Positions 9,703 to 19,315 of a stretch of 64,000 nt of DNA are shown piece after piece (within the stretch, counting starts at the first letter, position 1; each line of letters opens with the position of its first letter). The position numbers and the translations under genes were made by a program. The notes under the pieces are model-generated. The model was given only the letters and a program-made list of their open reading frames with translations. It made no database searches and was not told where the DNA came from. This DNA is from Bacteroidales bacterium (lineage in GTDB: Bacteria > Bacteroidota > Bacteroidia > Bacteroidales > VadinHA17): assembly GCA_016715075.1 (NCBI GenBank), contig JADKBK010000001.1, positions 1 through 64,000 of the forward strand, given 5' to 3'.

Positions 9703-10586
9703 TCAGTCTTCCAGATGACCGAATTTACCATTGTAAAAATCATCATAGGCCTCTTTTATTTCAGCCTGTGTGTTCATAACGAATGGACCGTATGATGCTA
9801 TTGGCTCATTGATCGGATCTCCGCTGAGTATCAGTACCACACTCTCTTTAACAGCTTCTATGGTGAATTTCTCACCGCTTTGTCCGAATAATACAAAATT
9901 ATCCTGTGGAACAGTTTTAGATTCATTCACCCTGACTTCTCCATCTATGACCAATATTCCGGAGTTGGTATTACTGCCAAAGTGGAATTCTGCCTGTGAT
10001 CCGTTTTTCAGCTTTGCATTAAAAAGATTTACAGGCGAAAATGTTGTTGCCGGACCTTTTGTTCCATTGTATTCTCCTGCTACGACCTCAATAAAACTGC
10101 CATTTTCATCCAGAATATGTCTGCCCATCATTGAATTTTCTATTGCCTGGTATTTTGAAGGTGTCATTTTATATTTCGAAGGAAGATTGACCCAAAGCTG
10201 GACCATCTGCATCACTCCTCCTTTTTTACTGAATTCCTTCTCATGATATTCCTTGTGAAGGACTCCTGCTCCCGCTGTCATCCACTGTACATCACCTTCA
10301 CCTATCACTCCGCTGTTGCCGGTACTGTCATGATGGGCAACTTTCCCATGATAGGCAATTGTTACGGTTTCAAATCCCCTGTGTGGATGGACGCCAACAC
10401 CTCTTGGCTTATCGGATGGTGGTACGTTCCATTTTGAGCCATAGTCCAGAAGAAAAAATGGGCTCATTCCATCCAATCCGATTCTTGAATCGGAAGGAAA
10501 GAAGTTATGTACCCTGAATCCATCACCTACCATATGAAATTCAGGGGCGGGATTATTGCGGCTATACTTTTAAAATTATTATCCAT
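9703..10586 (-). CDS. Pirin family protein, N-terminus interrupted by a one-base shift
   Basis: Bicupin of the pirin family (some members are quercetinases or redox-sensing regulators). The N-terminal cupin carries the metal-ligand cluster VGVHPHRGFETVTIAYHGKV and the HHDSTGN stretch. GVLHKEYHE follows, and the C-terminal cupin is more divergent. The open frame starts at ATG 10533, but the bases before it read RNNPAPEFH after an in-frame TAA. The adjacent frame has an ATG at 10586 reading MDNNFKSIAAIIPP. Adding one C within the C-rich run (plus-strand G run 10544-10551) joins the two as ..AAIIPPPEFHMVGDGF, a better N-terminus. The repaired gene is about 294 residues. Confidence 0.85.
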
Positions 10587-10648
10587 ATTATATCAATTGA
10601 TGGACTTATAACATTTGACAACTTCAAATGTTTATAATAATTGATATT

Positions 10649-12298
10649 CTATTTGCTGCCGTTTCCTGATTGGTCTACCGCAATCACCCTGTAATAATAT
10701 GCTGGCATATTGTGCACGGATTTATCTATATATTGGTTACTTACAGTTGAAGCTATCTGTTTTCTGGGCGATATTTCCACTTCCGGTTTTTCCGACCTGT
10801 AGATGCGGTAATAGCATAAATCTTTCTCCTTATTTGGTTCCCAGTCAAGAACAGCCCGGTCGCGATCCTCAATTTTCCTTATCTCCCATTTCAGACCGGC
10901 AACAGCAGCAGGAGGATCATCGTCATATGCTGTTGTATAAACCACAAGCGATTGCGGCGGCAGGGTATCAGACAGGAAACCTTTTTGCAATGCTATTTTT
11001 CCGGAATATGATTGCAGGTCTCCAAAGTAGTTGAAAGGCACATCTGCAGGATCATACAGATATTTTCTGAAGGGTTTTCCACCATCAGAAGCGACCATCT
11101 TCAGGCTGAGCTTTTCCGGATCATCATTCCTGTTGACCACTGCAATTGAGAGAGTTCCGGTTTCAAGGTTTTTTATTGCAGCTATTCTTATGAGCGAATC
11201 GGAAGAAACAACTTCATATGCCTCAGCTGGCCCTCTGAAAAACCTGGTAAGCAAGCCTATGCAGTAATAGCTGGGTTTTGTAGTATAGTTATCCACTTCC
11301 CATCTGAAAAGCCCCCATTTGTTTATGTAGTGGCTGTTGTATTTAGAGGGGAAATCACTGAAAGTCCAGTAGCCGCAGGCGTAAATCCCTCCATTTATCA
11401 TTGCTATTATGGCTTCTGCAACCTGTATCCCCAGATAGTTTTCAAGAGGGGTGTTATTATACATACATGCATCATGCCTCACTGAATCAATAATGTTGCT
11501 GTTCTGTTTAGCGCCGAATTCACCAACGATGAATCTTTTGTTCTTACTCCTGGCTAATCCGGATCCCCACTTCATTTTATCCAGGAAGAATTTATAAAAT
11601 GAATTATCAAAAAGATCGTAGTTGTTAATATAGTGGTGTCCTCCGTAAATTCCGGTTATACTATCCATGTTCTCCGATGCCCATTGAATTGTATGCCAGT
11701 ACTCGATTGGAGATGAGTCAGTTGCAAGGAGATTGATGTCCAGGTTTCTGGCTTTGAATTCATCATAGAACAGACCCTGAACTTTCCTGAAATATTCAAG
11801 ATCATCCACCATTGAGGCCCATTTATCGAGCGACAATTCATTGGCCATGCAGTAATATCTTATATTCTTAAAACCCTTTTGTTTTTTCAGGTATTCAAGG
11901 TTGTCAGTTTCATGCTTTACATACTCCTTTTCAGTCCTGTATTTCTTTATTTCATCCGTGTTCCAGGATGTAAAATAGATCTCAGTGTTTGTCTCCTTCA
12001 TTACTTCAAGGTATTTGGAGATTGAGTCGATTTTTTTAAAGTCCCAGGCAGGATCGTCATTCAGTCTGACAAATGAAGGATTCAGCTCTTTCCATCTTTT
12101 TGCAAAGACCTGCTCATAATGCCACCTTGGACCGTTATGCACATGGTCGAATACATGAAACCCTACACCCCCGAATTTTTCATTAACGATATTAGCGGTT
12201 ATCTCAGAAGTGGAGGTTCCTATTTTTGTCTTTCCGCTCTGCTGTTGGGAGCAGCTGAAGGCAATTAATAAAGCAGGGAGGATTAAGAGTTTTCTCAT
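10649..12298 (-). CDS. Clan GH-A-like glycoside hydrolase lipoprotein with C-terminal Ig/FnIII-like region
   Basis: Lipoprotein of 549 residues (signal with lipobox LLIAFSCSQ). The middle is a TIM-barrel-like region with YYCMANELSLDKW, where the Asn-Glu pair fits a clan GH-A acid/base, and FIVGEFGAKQ, where Glu fits the nucleophile. GGIYACGYWTFSDFPSKYN resembles the end of such barrels (GH39/GH30/GH79-like), but I cannot assign the family. The last ~80 residues (WEIRKIEDRDRAVLDWEPN to YYRVIAVDQSGNG) look like a fibronectin type III domain. It has 62 bp of spacing to the pirin start and no obvious operon partner. Confidence 0.7.
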   Translation of the reverse strand: MRKLLILPALLIAFSCSQQQSGKTKIGTSTSEITANIVNEKFGGVGFHVFDHVHNGPRWHYEQVFAKRWKELNPSFVRLNDDPAWDFKKIDSISKYLEVMKETNTEIYFTSWNTDEIKKYRTEKEYVKHETDNLEYLKKQKGFKNIRYYCMANELSLDKWASMVDDLEYFRKVQGLFYDEFKARNLDINLLATDSSPIEYWHTIQWASENMDSITGIYGGHHYINNYDLFDNSFYKFFLDKMKWGSGLARSKNKRFIVGEFGAKQNSNIIDSVRHDACMYNNTPLENYLGIQVAEAIIAMINGGIYACGYWTFSDFPSKYNSHYINKWGLFRWEVDNYTTKPSYYCIGLLTRFFRGPAEAYEVVSSDSLIRIAAIKNLETGTLSIAVVNRNDDPEKLSLKMVASDGGKPFRKYLYDPADVPFNYFGDLQSYSGKIALQKGFLSDTLPPQSLVVYTTAYDDDPPAAVAGLKWEIRKIEDRDRAVLDWEPNKEKDLCYYRIYRSEKPEVEISPRKQIASTVSNQYIDKSVHNMPAYYYRVIAVDQSGNGSK

Positions 12299-12460
12299 AT
12301 CATTTCAAAGTTTTCATTTCCGGGTATCATTCCAGAGTAAAGTAAATTAATTCGCGTTAGAAAGTCAACTATTGATTTACATAAACATATCAGGGTTTGA
12401 ATTTATTTCTTCCCTTAAATGTTGGTTATTGGTTATAAGAGATTATTTTTTTATGAATTA

Positions 12461-12827
12461 TTAACCACTGAGCTGCAAGGAGGGATTCATGGTGTATATT
12501 CGATTAATAATTTATTAACAACGGAGTTTAAAGGAGTCATGAAGTCTATATGTCATCGTTCCTTTTGCCCTGCGCCCTGCGCCCTGCGCCCGCTTTTAAC
12601 CACTGAGCTGCAAGGAGTGATTCATGGTGTATATTCGATTAATAATTTATTAACAACAGAGTTTAAAGGAGTCATGAAGTCTATGTGTCATCGTTCCTTT
12701 TGCCCTGCGCCCTGCGCTCTTCGCCCTGCGCTTTTCGCCCTGCGCCCTGCGCTTTTAACCACGGAGTAAATGATAGTAGAAAAAAACAGTGTAACTCAGT
12801 GAATACTCTGTGTAACTCAGTGGTTAA
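12461..12827. repeat. Tandemly duplicated intergenic block with CCCTGCG tract and 12-bp inverted ends
   Basis: The segment from TTAACCACTGAGCTGCAAGGAG at 12461 recurs at 12596 with only a few changes, and a third copy of its first bases lies at 12755. Each copy ends in a tract of CCCTGCG/CTTTTCG units (24 bp longer in copy 2). The block starts with TTAACCACTGAG (12461-12472) and ends with the inverse CTCAGTGGTTAA (12816-12827). An open frame of 116 codons runs through it but has repeat-derived composition and no gene-like features. The flanking bases 12299-12460 and 12828-12868 hold nothing I recognise. Confidence 0.75.
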
Positions 12828-12868
12828 AAGAATTTAACGATCATAATTGCGAAATCTGGGCGAAGAAT

Positions 12869-13840
12869 TCAGAGGGTCTGGATATAGCTGAAAATTTCTT
12901 CCACGATTTCCAGTCCGGCTCTTTTGCCCGAATCTTCATAAATAAGGTTTCCGGAATTATCATGAAGGGTCAGATCAATTGTTGAGTCAATACTTTCCTT
13001 GATCCGTCTTGACATATCTCCCGAAGCAGGAGCCCTGAGTTCGCCGAAATTGTTCTTCACGACTTTTGCCCTGAGAACAGATTTGTTGTTTTGCAGTGAT
13101 ATAGTAATCGATGAAGTGTCATGTTCGATATGGGTTATAGTGGATTTGTTGTAAGTACTGAAAAGGAAGAATCTTCCTTTAGTGTAAATAAAAGCTATAA
13201 AGCCCATGAAAAAGCGGCCCAGCCACGGAATTTTTGCCAGAGAGAATGTAAATGATGTTCCAGGGTCAGAGAAATTATTGCATTGGATCCAGATCCAGGC
13301 TTCAGGAAATGAGGTTCCCCAGTCTTTTTCAATATACCCTTTCCCTGCATCGAGTACGATTGATTTGCCATTAACGGTTATTTCACCTTTGAGATAATGA
13401 TTTACTGATACTATGGCATGTTTGCACTCCATAGCAGGCACAAATGAATACCACCCCATAATACCGGGAGAAAAAAAAGTCTGCGGGTATTTTACAATAT
13501 TATTATAGTCAATGTGGCCTGTCAATTTAAGATTTTCATGTTCAATATTCAGGTCAATGTACTTATCGGTGAAGACTGAATCGCCTATTTTCAGATAAAG
13601 AGTGTTTTTCTCCCATGTAAATTGTTCCATAGGATATTTAATATACTCTGTCTGTCCGGTAATGCCATTTATGACCTGAATGAATGAATGCGGATCGTGA
13701 CTGGTGAGTGCGATCCCCGGAATGAACGACCATACCTGTTGGAGATCACTGGAAACATGCTTAAAGTACCATCCTTCAAAATAGTTAAGCATCGTCAGAT
13801 TGCCCTGAAAGATTTCCGGTTTATATATTTTAAGGAGCAT
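12869..13840 (-). CDS. Tocopherol cyclase-like protein
   Basis: Protein of 323 residues resembling the tocopherol cyclase family, whose plant and cyanobacterial members close the chromanol ring. Family-like segments are FEGWYFKHVS near residue 20, FSPGIMGWYSFVPAMECKH near residue 123, and GKGYIEKDWGTSFPEAWIW near residue 166. There is no signal peptide. Bacterial homologues outside cyanobacteria are widespread and mostly without known role, and no tocopherol pathway gene is nearby, so the substrate is unknown. It is probably monocistronic. Confidence 0.75.
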   Translation of the reverse strand: MLLKIYKPEIFQGNLTMLNYFEGWYFKHVSSDLQQVWSFIPGIALTSHDPHSFIQVINGITGQTEYIKYPMEQFTWEKNTLYLKIGDSVFTDKYIDLNIEHENLKLTGHIDYNNIVKYPQTFFSPGIMGWYSFVPAMECKHAIVSVNHYLKGEITVNGKSIVLDAGKGYIEKDWGTSFPEAWIWIQCNNFSDPGTSFTFSLAKIPWLGRFFMGFIAFIYTKGRFFLFSTYNKSTITHIEHDTSSITISLQNNKSVLRAKVVKNNFGELRAPASGDMSRRIKESIDSTIDLTLHDNSGNLIYEDSGKRAGLEIVEEIFSYIQTL

Positions 13841-14165
13841 TTTTAGTAAAGATAAGCAATGATAACATGTTATAAAAGATTACAAATAAACACCTTATGA
13901 TCTGGCTTTTTTATTGGGGTGGTGAAGCCCTGATTCTGAATGGAAACTTAATTAAGGATTACCACTCTTTTATGCAGGTTACAGTAATACTCCTTCGAAA
14001 TATTAAGCAATGAGAATTAACCAATTGTATTTTATCGCTAAATTTAGTATAAAGATAGAGTATAATTTATATTATTGCTAAATTGCACTACAACCAACTG
14101 ATTGAAATACTGTTTTTTTTTACTTGGAGAATATTTTTATTTATAAAACTTAAAATGCAATTAGT
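13841..14165. other. Gene-free AT-rich interval
   Basis: The 325 bp between the divergent tocopherol-cyclase-like gene and the Tat cluster are strongly AT-rich, especially 14030-14160. It must contain the promoters of both units. I see no convincing full promoter match, RNA gene or repeat here. Confidence 0.4.
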
Positions 14166-15550
14166 ATGTCAGGCAAAAAACTTTCTAGGCGTGAATTTGT
14201 AAAACAAAACTCACTTACAGGTGCTGGAGCAATATTTGCTATGGGCATTACTCCCACCATCTACTCCAACTTTGTTAGAGAAGCGTCAGTCCCTGCTGTG
14301 CTTGGCGGTGATCCTGTCCGTACGAAACCTGGCCTGGATGGCCGATATGGGATATTGAAACGGACGAAAAGAGTGTTATAGAAGTACTTCGCAGTGGTGT
14401 TTGGTGCCGGGCTGGTCTGGAACGGGGGGTAGTTACGGAATTTGAAGAAAAATATGCACAGGCAATAGGAGCAAAGCGATGTCTCGCACTCGTTAACGGG
14501 ACAAATTCACTTATTGTTTCACTGCGAATGCTTGGTGTTGGAGGAGGCGATGAGGTAATTGTAACCCCATATACATTTATTGCTACCATATCGGCAATTC
14601 TGGAAGTTGGAGCAATGCCGGTTTTTGTTGACGTTGACCCTGCAACCTTCCAGATAGATCCCGATAAAATTGAGGCCAAAATCACTCCGCGTACCAGAGT
14701 AATTCTGCCTGTTCATATTCTTGGCTTACCATCAGATATTGTAAGAATAAAGGCAATCGCGGATAAGCATAAACTACTTTTGGTGGAAGACGCCTGCCAG
14801 GCATGGCTGGCCGAAGTTAATCACCAAAAAGTTGGCACCTTTGGCAATGCAGGATGTTTCAGCTTTCAGAATTCAAAGCATCTTGCTATTGGTGAAGGCG
14901 GGGCTATTGTAAGCAATGATGAGGACTTTATTGACAAATGTTTTTCCTATCACAATTGCGGCAGGGCATATGGTAAAATGGTCGATCAGGTTGGCGGGCA
15001 ATATGTAATTGCAGCTAATAATCTCAGGATGACTGAATATCAGGCAGCTATCGGGCTGGCCCAGCTGAAACGACTGGATGCTCATACAACTATCCGCAAT
15101 GAAAGAGCAGCCTATCTGAAATCTCAGATAAAGGATATTCCAGGTATTGTACCCTATAAACTTTATGATAACGTTACAAGAGCATCATTCCACCTCTTCC
15201 CCTTCAGATATAAGAAGGAAGAATTTCAGGGCATGCAGAGATCAGAGTTTTTAAATGCACTCAGTGCAGAGGGAATTCCATGTTCTGCAGGATATGGGGG
15301 GACTTTGAACAGTATGCCATATCTTGATGATGCATTTAAATCAAAGAATTATCAGAAAATGTATCCAAAAGAAATGCTTGATTTTAAGAGCTTCGTAGCG
15401 AAAAACCAATGTCCTCAGAATGACAAGCTGTGCAACGAAGAAGCTGTTTGGCTTTCCCAGTCAATGCTTCTCGGATCCAAATCTGACATGGATGATATAG
15501 CAATGGCTATTGATAAAGTACATAAGAATGCCGGAAAAATCAAGAAGTAA
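14166..15550 (+). CDS. DegT/DnrJ/EryC1/StrS-type PLP aminotransferase with Tat-like leader, one frameshift
   Basis: PLP-dependent fold-type I enzyme of the sugar aminotransferase family. The N-terminus SRREFVKQNSLTGAGAIF is a Tat-type leader (RRxF then a hydrophobic core), so this copy appears to be exported. The first frame runs to 14381 and reads GGDPVRTKPG. The rest, from WPIWDIETDEKSVIEVL through 15550, is in another frame. Inserting one T near 14330 (CCT to CCTT) gives ..VRTKPWPGWPIWD, matching the family. Downstream are the PLP-site motif FSFQNSKHLAIGEGG with the Schiff-base Lys and VEDACQA with the ring-stacking Asp. The next gene starts 5 bp after the stop. Confidence 0.85.
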
Positions 15551-15555
15551 AGACT

Positions 15556-16515
15556 ATGAAAACAAACTTCACAAGAAGAAAATTTTTACAGACAGCAGTT
15601 GTAACCACAACTGCTGCAATGCTTCCGGGGATTGTCGGTGCTTCATCCCTGCAACCTTCTGAAAATCCTCTCAAAAAGGCAGGAGAGCTTCCGGAACGAA
15701 GGCTTGGAAGGACTAACAGAATGGTCTCCTGCATAGGTTTTGGATCAGGCTCCCGATACTGTAACTGGGTTGCAGATGATGACATGCTTCAAAAGCATAT
15801 CGATCACGCAATTAACCTTGGTATAACTTACTTTGATTCAGCCAGGATTTATGGCAAAGGGGTATCTGAAGAGCGCTATGGGAAATTCCTGACTCCGAAA
15901 TACAGGAAGCAGATATTTCTCAACTCTAAGTCTTTGGAGAGAACATATGACGGAGTAATGAAAGATATTGAAACCTCACTTAAAACCTTAAAGACTGATT
16001 ATCTGGATATGTATACCATGCATGGCATAGACCAGCTGGAAGATGTAAATACCCTGCTCAGCCCTTCAGGAGGTTATAAGGCATTCCTGAAACTCAGGGA
16101 CCAGGGGGTGGTAAAACATATCTGTTTCTCATACCATAAATGGAATGATGCATCTCAGAAATGTTTTAAGGAATTTGATCTTGACGTAGTTATGTGCGTT
16201 ATTAATGCTGCCAGATTTAACGGCAATGAGGACAATCTTATTCCTCAGGCACTTAATAGAGACCTTGGAATAATTGCGATAAAAATAATGGGACAGAATG
16301 CTCTTATAGGAAATGTGACAGGAGATGATCTTTTGAGATATGCTCTTACTCTTCCTTTTTCTGTTGCCAATGTAGGAATGGATGGGTTTGCCCCTCTTGA
16401 ATCATGCGTTGAGGTTGGAAAAGAACCTCTGCTGTCTGCCGCTGATGCTGAAAAGATAAGAGTGAAACTGAACTTCGATCCCAATGTAACCAAACTTCCA
16501 TATTTTGTTGGTTAG
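15556..16515 (+). CDS. Tat-exported aldo/keto reductase
   Basis: NAD(P)-dependent aldo/keto reductase of 319 residues with a Tat-type leader (TRRKFLQTAVV). The catalytic tetrad is intact: Asp94 and Tyr99 in YFDSARIYGKG, Lys125 in FLNSKS, and His156 in YTMHGIDQ. It starts 5 bp after the DegT-type aminotransferase, so they are surely co-transcribed. A folded nucleotide-bearing protein is a classical Tat substrate. The electron donor in the periplasm is unknown. Confidence 0.88.
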   Translation: MKTNFTRRKFLQTAVVTTTAAMLPGIVGASSLQPSENPLKKAGELPERRLGRTNRMVSCIGFGSGSRYCNWVADDDMLQKHIDHAINLGITYFDSARIYGKGVSEERYGKFLTPKYRKQIFLNSKSLERTYDGVMKDIETSLKTLKTDYLDMYTMHGIDQLEDVNTLLSPSGGYKAFLKLRDQGVVKHICFSYHKWNDASQKCFKEFDLDVVMCVINAARFNGNEDNLIPQALNRDLGIIAIKIMGQNALIGNVTGDDLLRYALTLPFSVANVGMDGFAPLESCVEVGKEPLLSAADAEKIRVKLNFDPNVTKLPYFVG

Positions 16516-16599
16516 GGTTTTATTTAAGGTTCCTTCTCGTCGTCCTTGTGGCACTTTCATCATTTTTAATTTTTATTAATTGATTCAACAGTTATCCAG

Positions 16600-17667
16600 A
16601 TGGAGAAAATAAGGAGTGTATCCCGGAGGAATTTCATCCGACAGAGCTCGGCCGGACTTGGAGGCGGACTGGTTGGTCTGTCAATTTCTGCCTGTGCCCC
16701 GTCAGAGCCTGCCGAAAGTAGAAAAATGGCGAGGCGGGTATCAGTGGCAAGTATAGATCTGAAGGGACTATGGCCCGATAGAACAAGGGAGTCAAGGATA
16801 AAGAGAATGCTCGAAAGGATGGAAAATGTTGCAGGCCTTCATCCCGATCTGGTTTGCCTGCCTGAGCTTTTTGACACGAGCTGGGTCGAGGAACAGGTCG
16901 TTCTGAGCGAAATCGCAGAGGATGAAATAACTCCAGGTCCGGTGACCGGCAGGATTGCAGAATTTGCAAAGAAGAATAACTGCTATGTTGCCTGTCCGAT
17001 CTATACAAAGAAAGCTGGTAATTTCTATAACAGCTGTCTGCTGATTGACAGGAAAGGAAACATTGCTGGTGCGTATAATAAAATGCATCCTGTTAAAGAT
17101 GAGATCATAACTGGTACACCTGGAAAGGAAACTATCGGGATTCTTCCTGGCGCCCTGAACCAGCCTGTGATTGAGACTGACTTTGGAAAAGTAGGCATTC
17201 AGATCTGTTATGATGCCAACTGGCAGGATGGTTGGGAAAATTTCCAGAAGCAGGGCGCTGAGATCATCCTCTTCACTTCACAGTTTCCAGGGGGAAGAAT
17301 ACTCAACTATTTTGCGTGGAGATATGGTTGTTATGTTATCTCGGCTACAGGCAGTGATGCCAGGGTAATCGATATGTCAGGGAATGATCTGCATTCCAGC
17401 AGTACTTTCGTCAGATATACATGGGCAGATATCAACCTTGAGAAGTTAAACGCTGATACCTGGCCAACAAATGAAAGGCTTCCTGATCTTTTCAATAAAT
17501 ATGGCAGCAGCCTGGGCATAAAAGTGTTTGATAATACTGGTGTTATTACAATTGAGAGCCTCGATTCAAAGATTAAAGTAAGAGATGTTTTGAATGAGTT
17601 TAAAATCCTGACAGTCGATGAAAATGTCAAAGCTTCCGAGGTAGTGCAGGACAAATACAGAATATAG
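16600..17667 (+). CDS. Nitrilase-superfamily carbon-nitrogen hydrolase, Tat lipoprotein
   Basis: C-N hydrolase (amidase/N-carbamoylase type) of 355 residues. The leader has SRRNFIRQSS (Tat) and a lipobox ending SISAC at residue 32, so it is probably a Tat-exported lipoprotein. The Glu-Lys-Cys triad is complete: Glu89 (CLPELF), Lys161 (YNKMHP), Cys203 (QICYDAN). It stands 84 bp after the aldo/keto reductase and 1 bp before a leaderless paralogue with clearly related sequence (VASI.LKGLWP at both N-termini), which suggests a functional pair. Confidence 0.88.
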   Translation: MEKIRSVSRRNFIRQSSAGLGGGLVGLSISACAPSEPAESRKMARRVSVASIDLKGLWPDRTRESRIKRMLERMENVAGLHPDLVCLPELFDTSWVEEQVVLSEIAEDEITPGPVTGRIAEFAKKNNCYVACPIYTKKAGNFYNSCLLIDRKGNIAGAYNKMHPVKDEIITGTPGKETIGILPGALNQPVIETDFGKVGIQICYDANWQDGWENFQKQGAEIILFTSQFPGGRILNYFAWRYGCYVISATGSDARVIDMSGNDLHSSSTFVRYTWADINLEKLNADTWPTNERLPDLFNKYGSSLGIKVFDNTGVITIESLDSKIKVRDVLNEFKILTVDENVKASEVVQDKYRI

Positions 17668-17668
17668 T

Positions 17669-18634
17669 ATGAGAATTCTGAATCAAAGCAGGCTTCCGCG
17701 TGAAGTATGCGTGGCATCCATAAGCCTGAAGGGTCTATGGCCTGAAAAGAGTATTGAGAAAAGAATCACAGATATCCTGGAGAGGATGGAGCGTGTCTAT
17801 CCTTTTGAACCCGATATTATCTGTCTTCCTGAAACCTTCCAGATCTCATGGGTTGAAGAGATGAAGACCCTGGATGAGATCGCCGAGGATGAAAATATTG
17901 CTGGTGCTGTCACAGCAAGGATAGCTGAAATGGCAAAAAAGCATAATTGTTATATAGTTTGTCCGATTGTGACAAAAAAGGAGGGGCATTTTTATAACAG
18001 CTCTATTCTTCTTAACCGGGTGGGAGAGATAGCCGGCGTATACCATAAGATCCATCCTACGGATACAGAAACACTTCCTGATGTTTATTATAAAGGTGGA
18101 GGAATAACACCCGGAGCGTTGTTACCACCTGTATTCAAAACAGATTTCGGAACAATAGGGATGCAGATCTGCATGGATGCATCATGGTTTGAAAACTGGC
18201 GGCTCCTGAAGGAAGCCGGCGCTGAAATGGTCTTATTTCCTTCACAGGGTCCCTTTGGTGATACTCTTGTCCATCACGCATGGATGAACCAGTATTATAT
18301 TGTATCAGCCACGGGAGAAGATGCACGGATTCTTGATATTACGGGTGATGTAGTGGCATCCGATGGTGAATTCGCGAGATGGGTATGCGCCACTGTTAAT
18401 CTTGAAAAGGCCTTTCTTGAGATCTGGCCGCAGGTGCAGAAGTTTGGAGATATTGAGAAAAAGTATGGACAAAGAATCCGTATAAAAATCTACCATCCTG
18501 AAAACTGGGCGACAATCGAAAGCCGTGATCCGGATCTGAAGGTAAAGGATATTCTTGATGAATTCAGCCTTCCGACACTAGCCGAACAGATAAGAGAGGC
18601 TACGGAGATTCAGGATAAATACCGGTTAAAATAG
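17669..18634 (+). CDS. Nitrilase-superfamily carbon-nitrogen hydrolase, leaderless paralogue
   Basis: C-N hydrolase of 321 residues, a tandem paralogue of the preceding gene, starting 1 bp after its stop. The Glu-Lys-Cys triad is intact: Glu55 (CLPETF), Lys127 (YHKIHP), Cys168 (QICMDAS). There is no signal peptide or Tat motif, so alone it would be cytoplasmic. Both proteins share TSW/ISWVEE and an identical C-terminal IQDKYR/VQDKYR ending. Substrate unknown. It ends the plus-strand cluster, with a 17-bp gap to the convergent GIY-YIG gene. Confidence 0.88.
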   Translation: MRILNQSRLPREVCVASISLKGLWPEKSIEKRITDILERMERVYPFEPDIICLPETFQISWVEEMKTLDEIAEDENIAGAVTARIAEMAKKHNCYIVCPIVTKKEGHFYNSSILLNRVGEIAGVYHKIHPTDTETLPDVYYKGGGITPGALLPPVFKTDFGTIGMQICMDASWFENWRLLKEAGAEMVLFPSQGPFGDTLVHHAWMNQYYIVSATGEDARILDITGDVVASDGEFARWVCATVNLEKAFLEIWPQVQKFGDIEKKYGQRIRIKIYHPENWATIESRDPDLKVKDILDEFSLPTLAEQIREATEIQDKYRLK

Positions 18635-18651
18635 CGTTTCTTTTATATTTT

Positions 18652-18945
18652 CTAATTATAGGATAGTTCATCCCAATCTTTATTTAATTGTTCTACAAGT
18701 GCTGTTTTTTTTGAACGGGAATATCCTTTTATCTGTTTTTCCCTTGATATTGCCAGTTCAATATCTTCAAAAATCTCAAAATAAATAAGGATATTAACAT
18801 TATATTTTTGTGTAAATCCCTTTACCAACTTATGTTTGTATTCATAACATCTTCTTTCTAAGTCATTTATAATGCCTGTATATAAGACTTTATGTGAAGC
18901 ATTTGTTAATATATAGACATAATATAAGTGAATTCTCAATGGCAT
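18652..18945 (-). CDS. Small GIY-YIG nuclease-domain protein
   Basis: Single-domain GIY-YIG protein of the YhbQ/UPF0213-like type, about 97 residues from the Met at 18945 (an ATG at 18969 would add 8 residues). The catalytic core is visible: YYVYIL then VLYTGIINDLERR, with the GIY/YIG tyrosines, the downstream Arg, and a conserved Glu in AISREKQIKGY. The role of such stand-alone proteins is unclear (DNA repair or mobile DNA). It sits beside the inverted-repeat-rich interval 18970-19754. Local base composition is very AT-rich compared with neighbours. Confidence 0.85.
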   Translation of the reverse strand: MPLRIHLYYVYILTNASHKVLYTGIINDLERRCYEYKHKLVKGFTQKYNVNILIYFEIFEDIELAISREKQIKGYSRSKKTALVEQLNKDWDELSYN

Positions 18946-19082
18946 AGTCTTTAATCTGGTGAGACTCACTCTAAATTACAAATTTCCCGTGACTGACTTA
19001 ATTTGTAAGATATCTTTTTTAGCAGTTTAATACTTCTGAATTCATACTACCTGATGAGTATCTCAGACTACTTAAGATACAT

Positions 19083-19180
19083 GAGATTCCTCACTGCGTT
19101 CGGAATTCCGAAAGAATCCACCGCAAACTGCTCTCAATACGAAGAAGTGATCAGCTAAAGGTGGATTAATGAGGAATCTC
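19083..19180. repeat. Nested inverted-repeat element, copy 1
   Basis: Outer arms GAGATTCCTCA (19083-19093) and TGAGGAATCTC (19170-19180) are perfect inverses. Inside them AATCCACC (19115-19122) pairs with GGTGGATT (19160-19167). The outer arm is the start of the GAGATTCCTCACTGCGTTCGG sequence that recurs in the element at 19316. It looks like a small non-autonomous palindromic element. Confidence 0.65.
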
Positions 19181-19315
19181 CGGTTACATAAACAGTTCAT
19201 CTTTAATACTCCTCATAAGTTCAGCTATCTTTTTGTACTCAACTATAAAATATTCTGCATTCAAACTCCATAATACGCAGAAAAACAGCACTAAACGATG
19301 ATTGAATAAGATCCA

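Noticed and set aside
12419..12769. 116-codon open frame
   Set aside because: It is made of the duplicated intergenic block and CCCTGCG tract, with no gene-like features.
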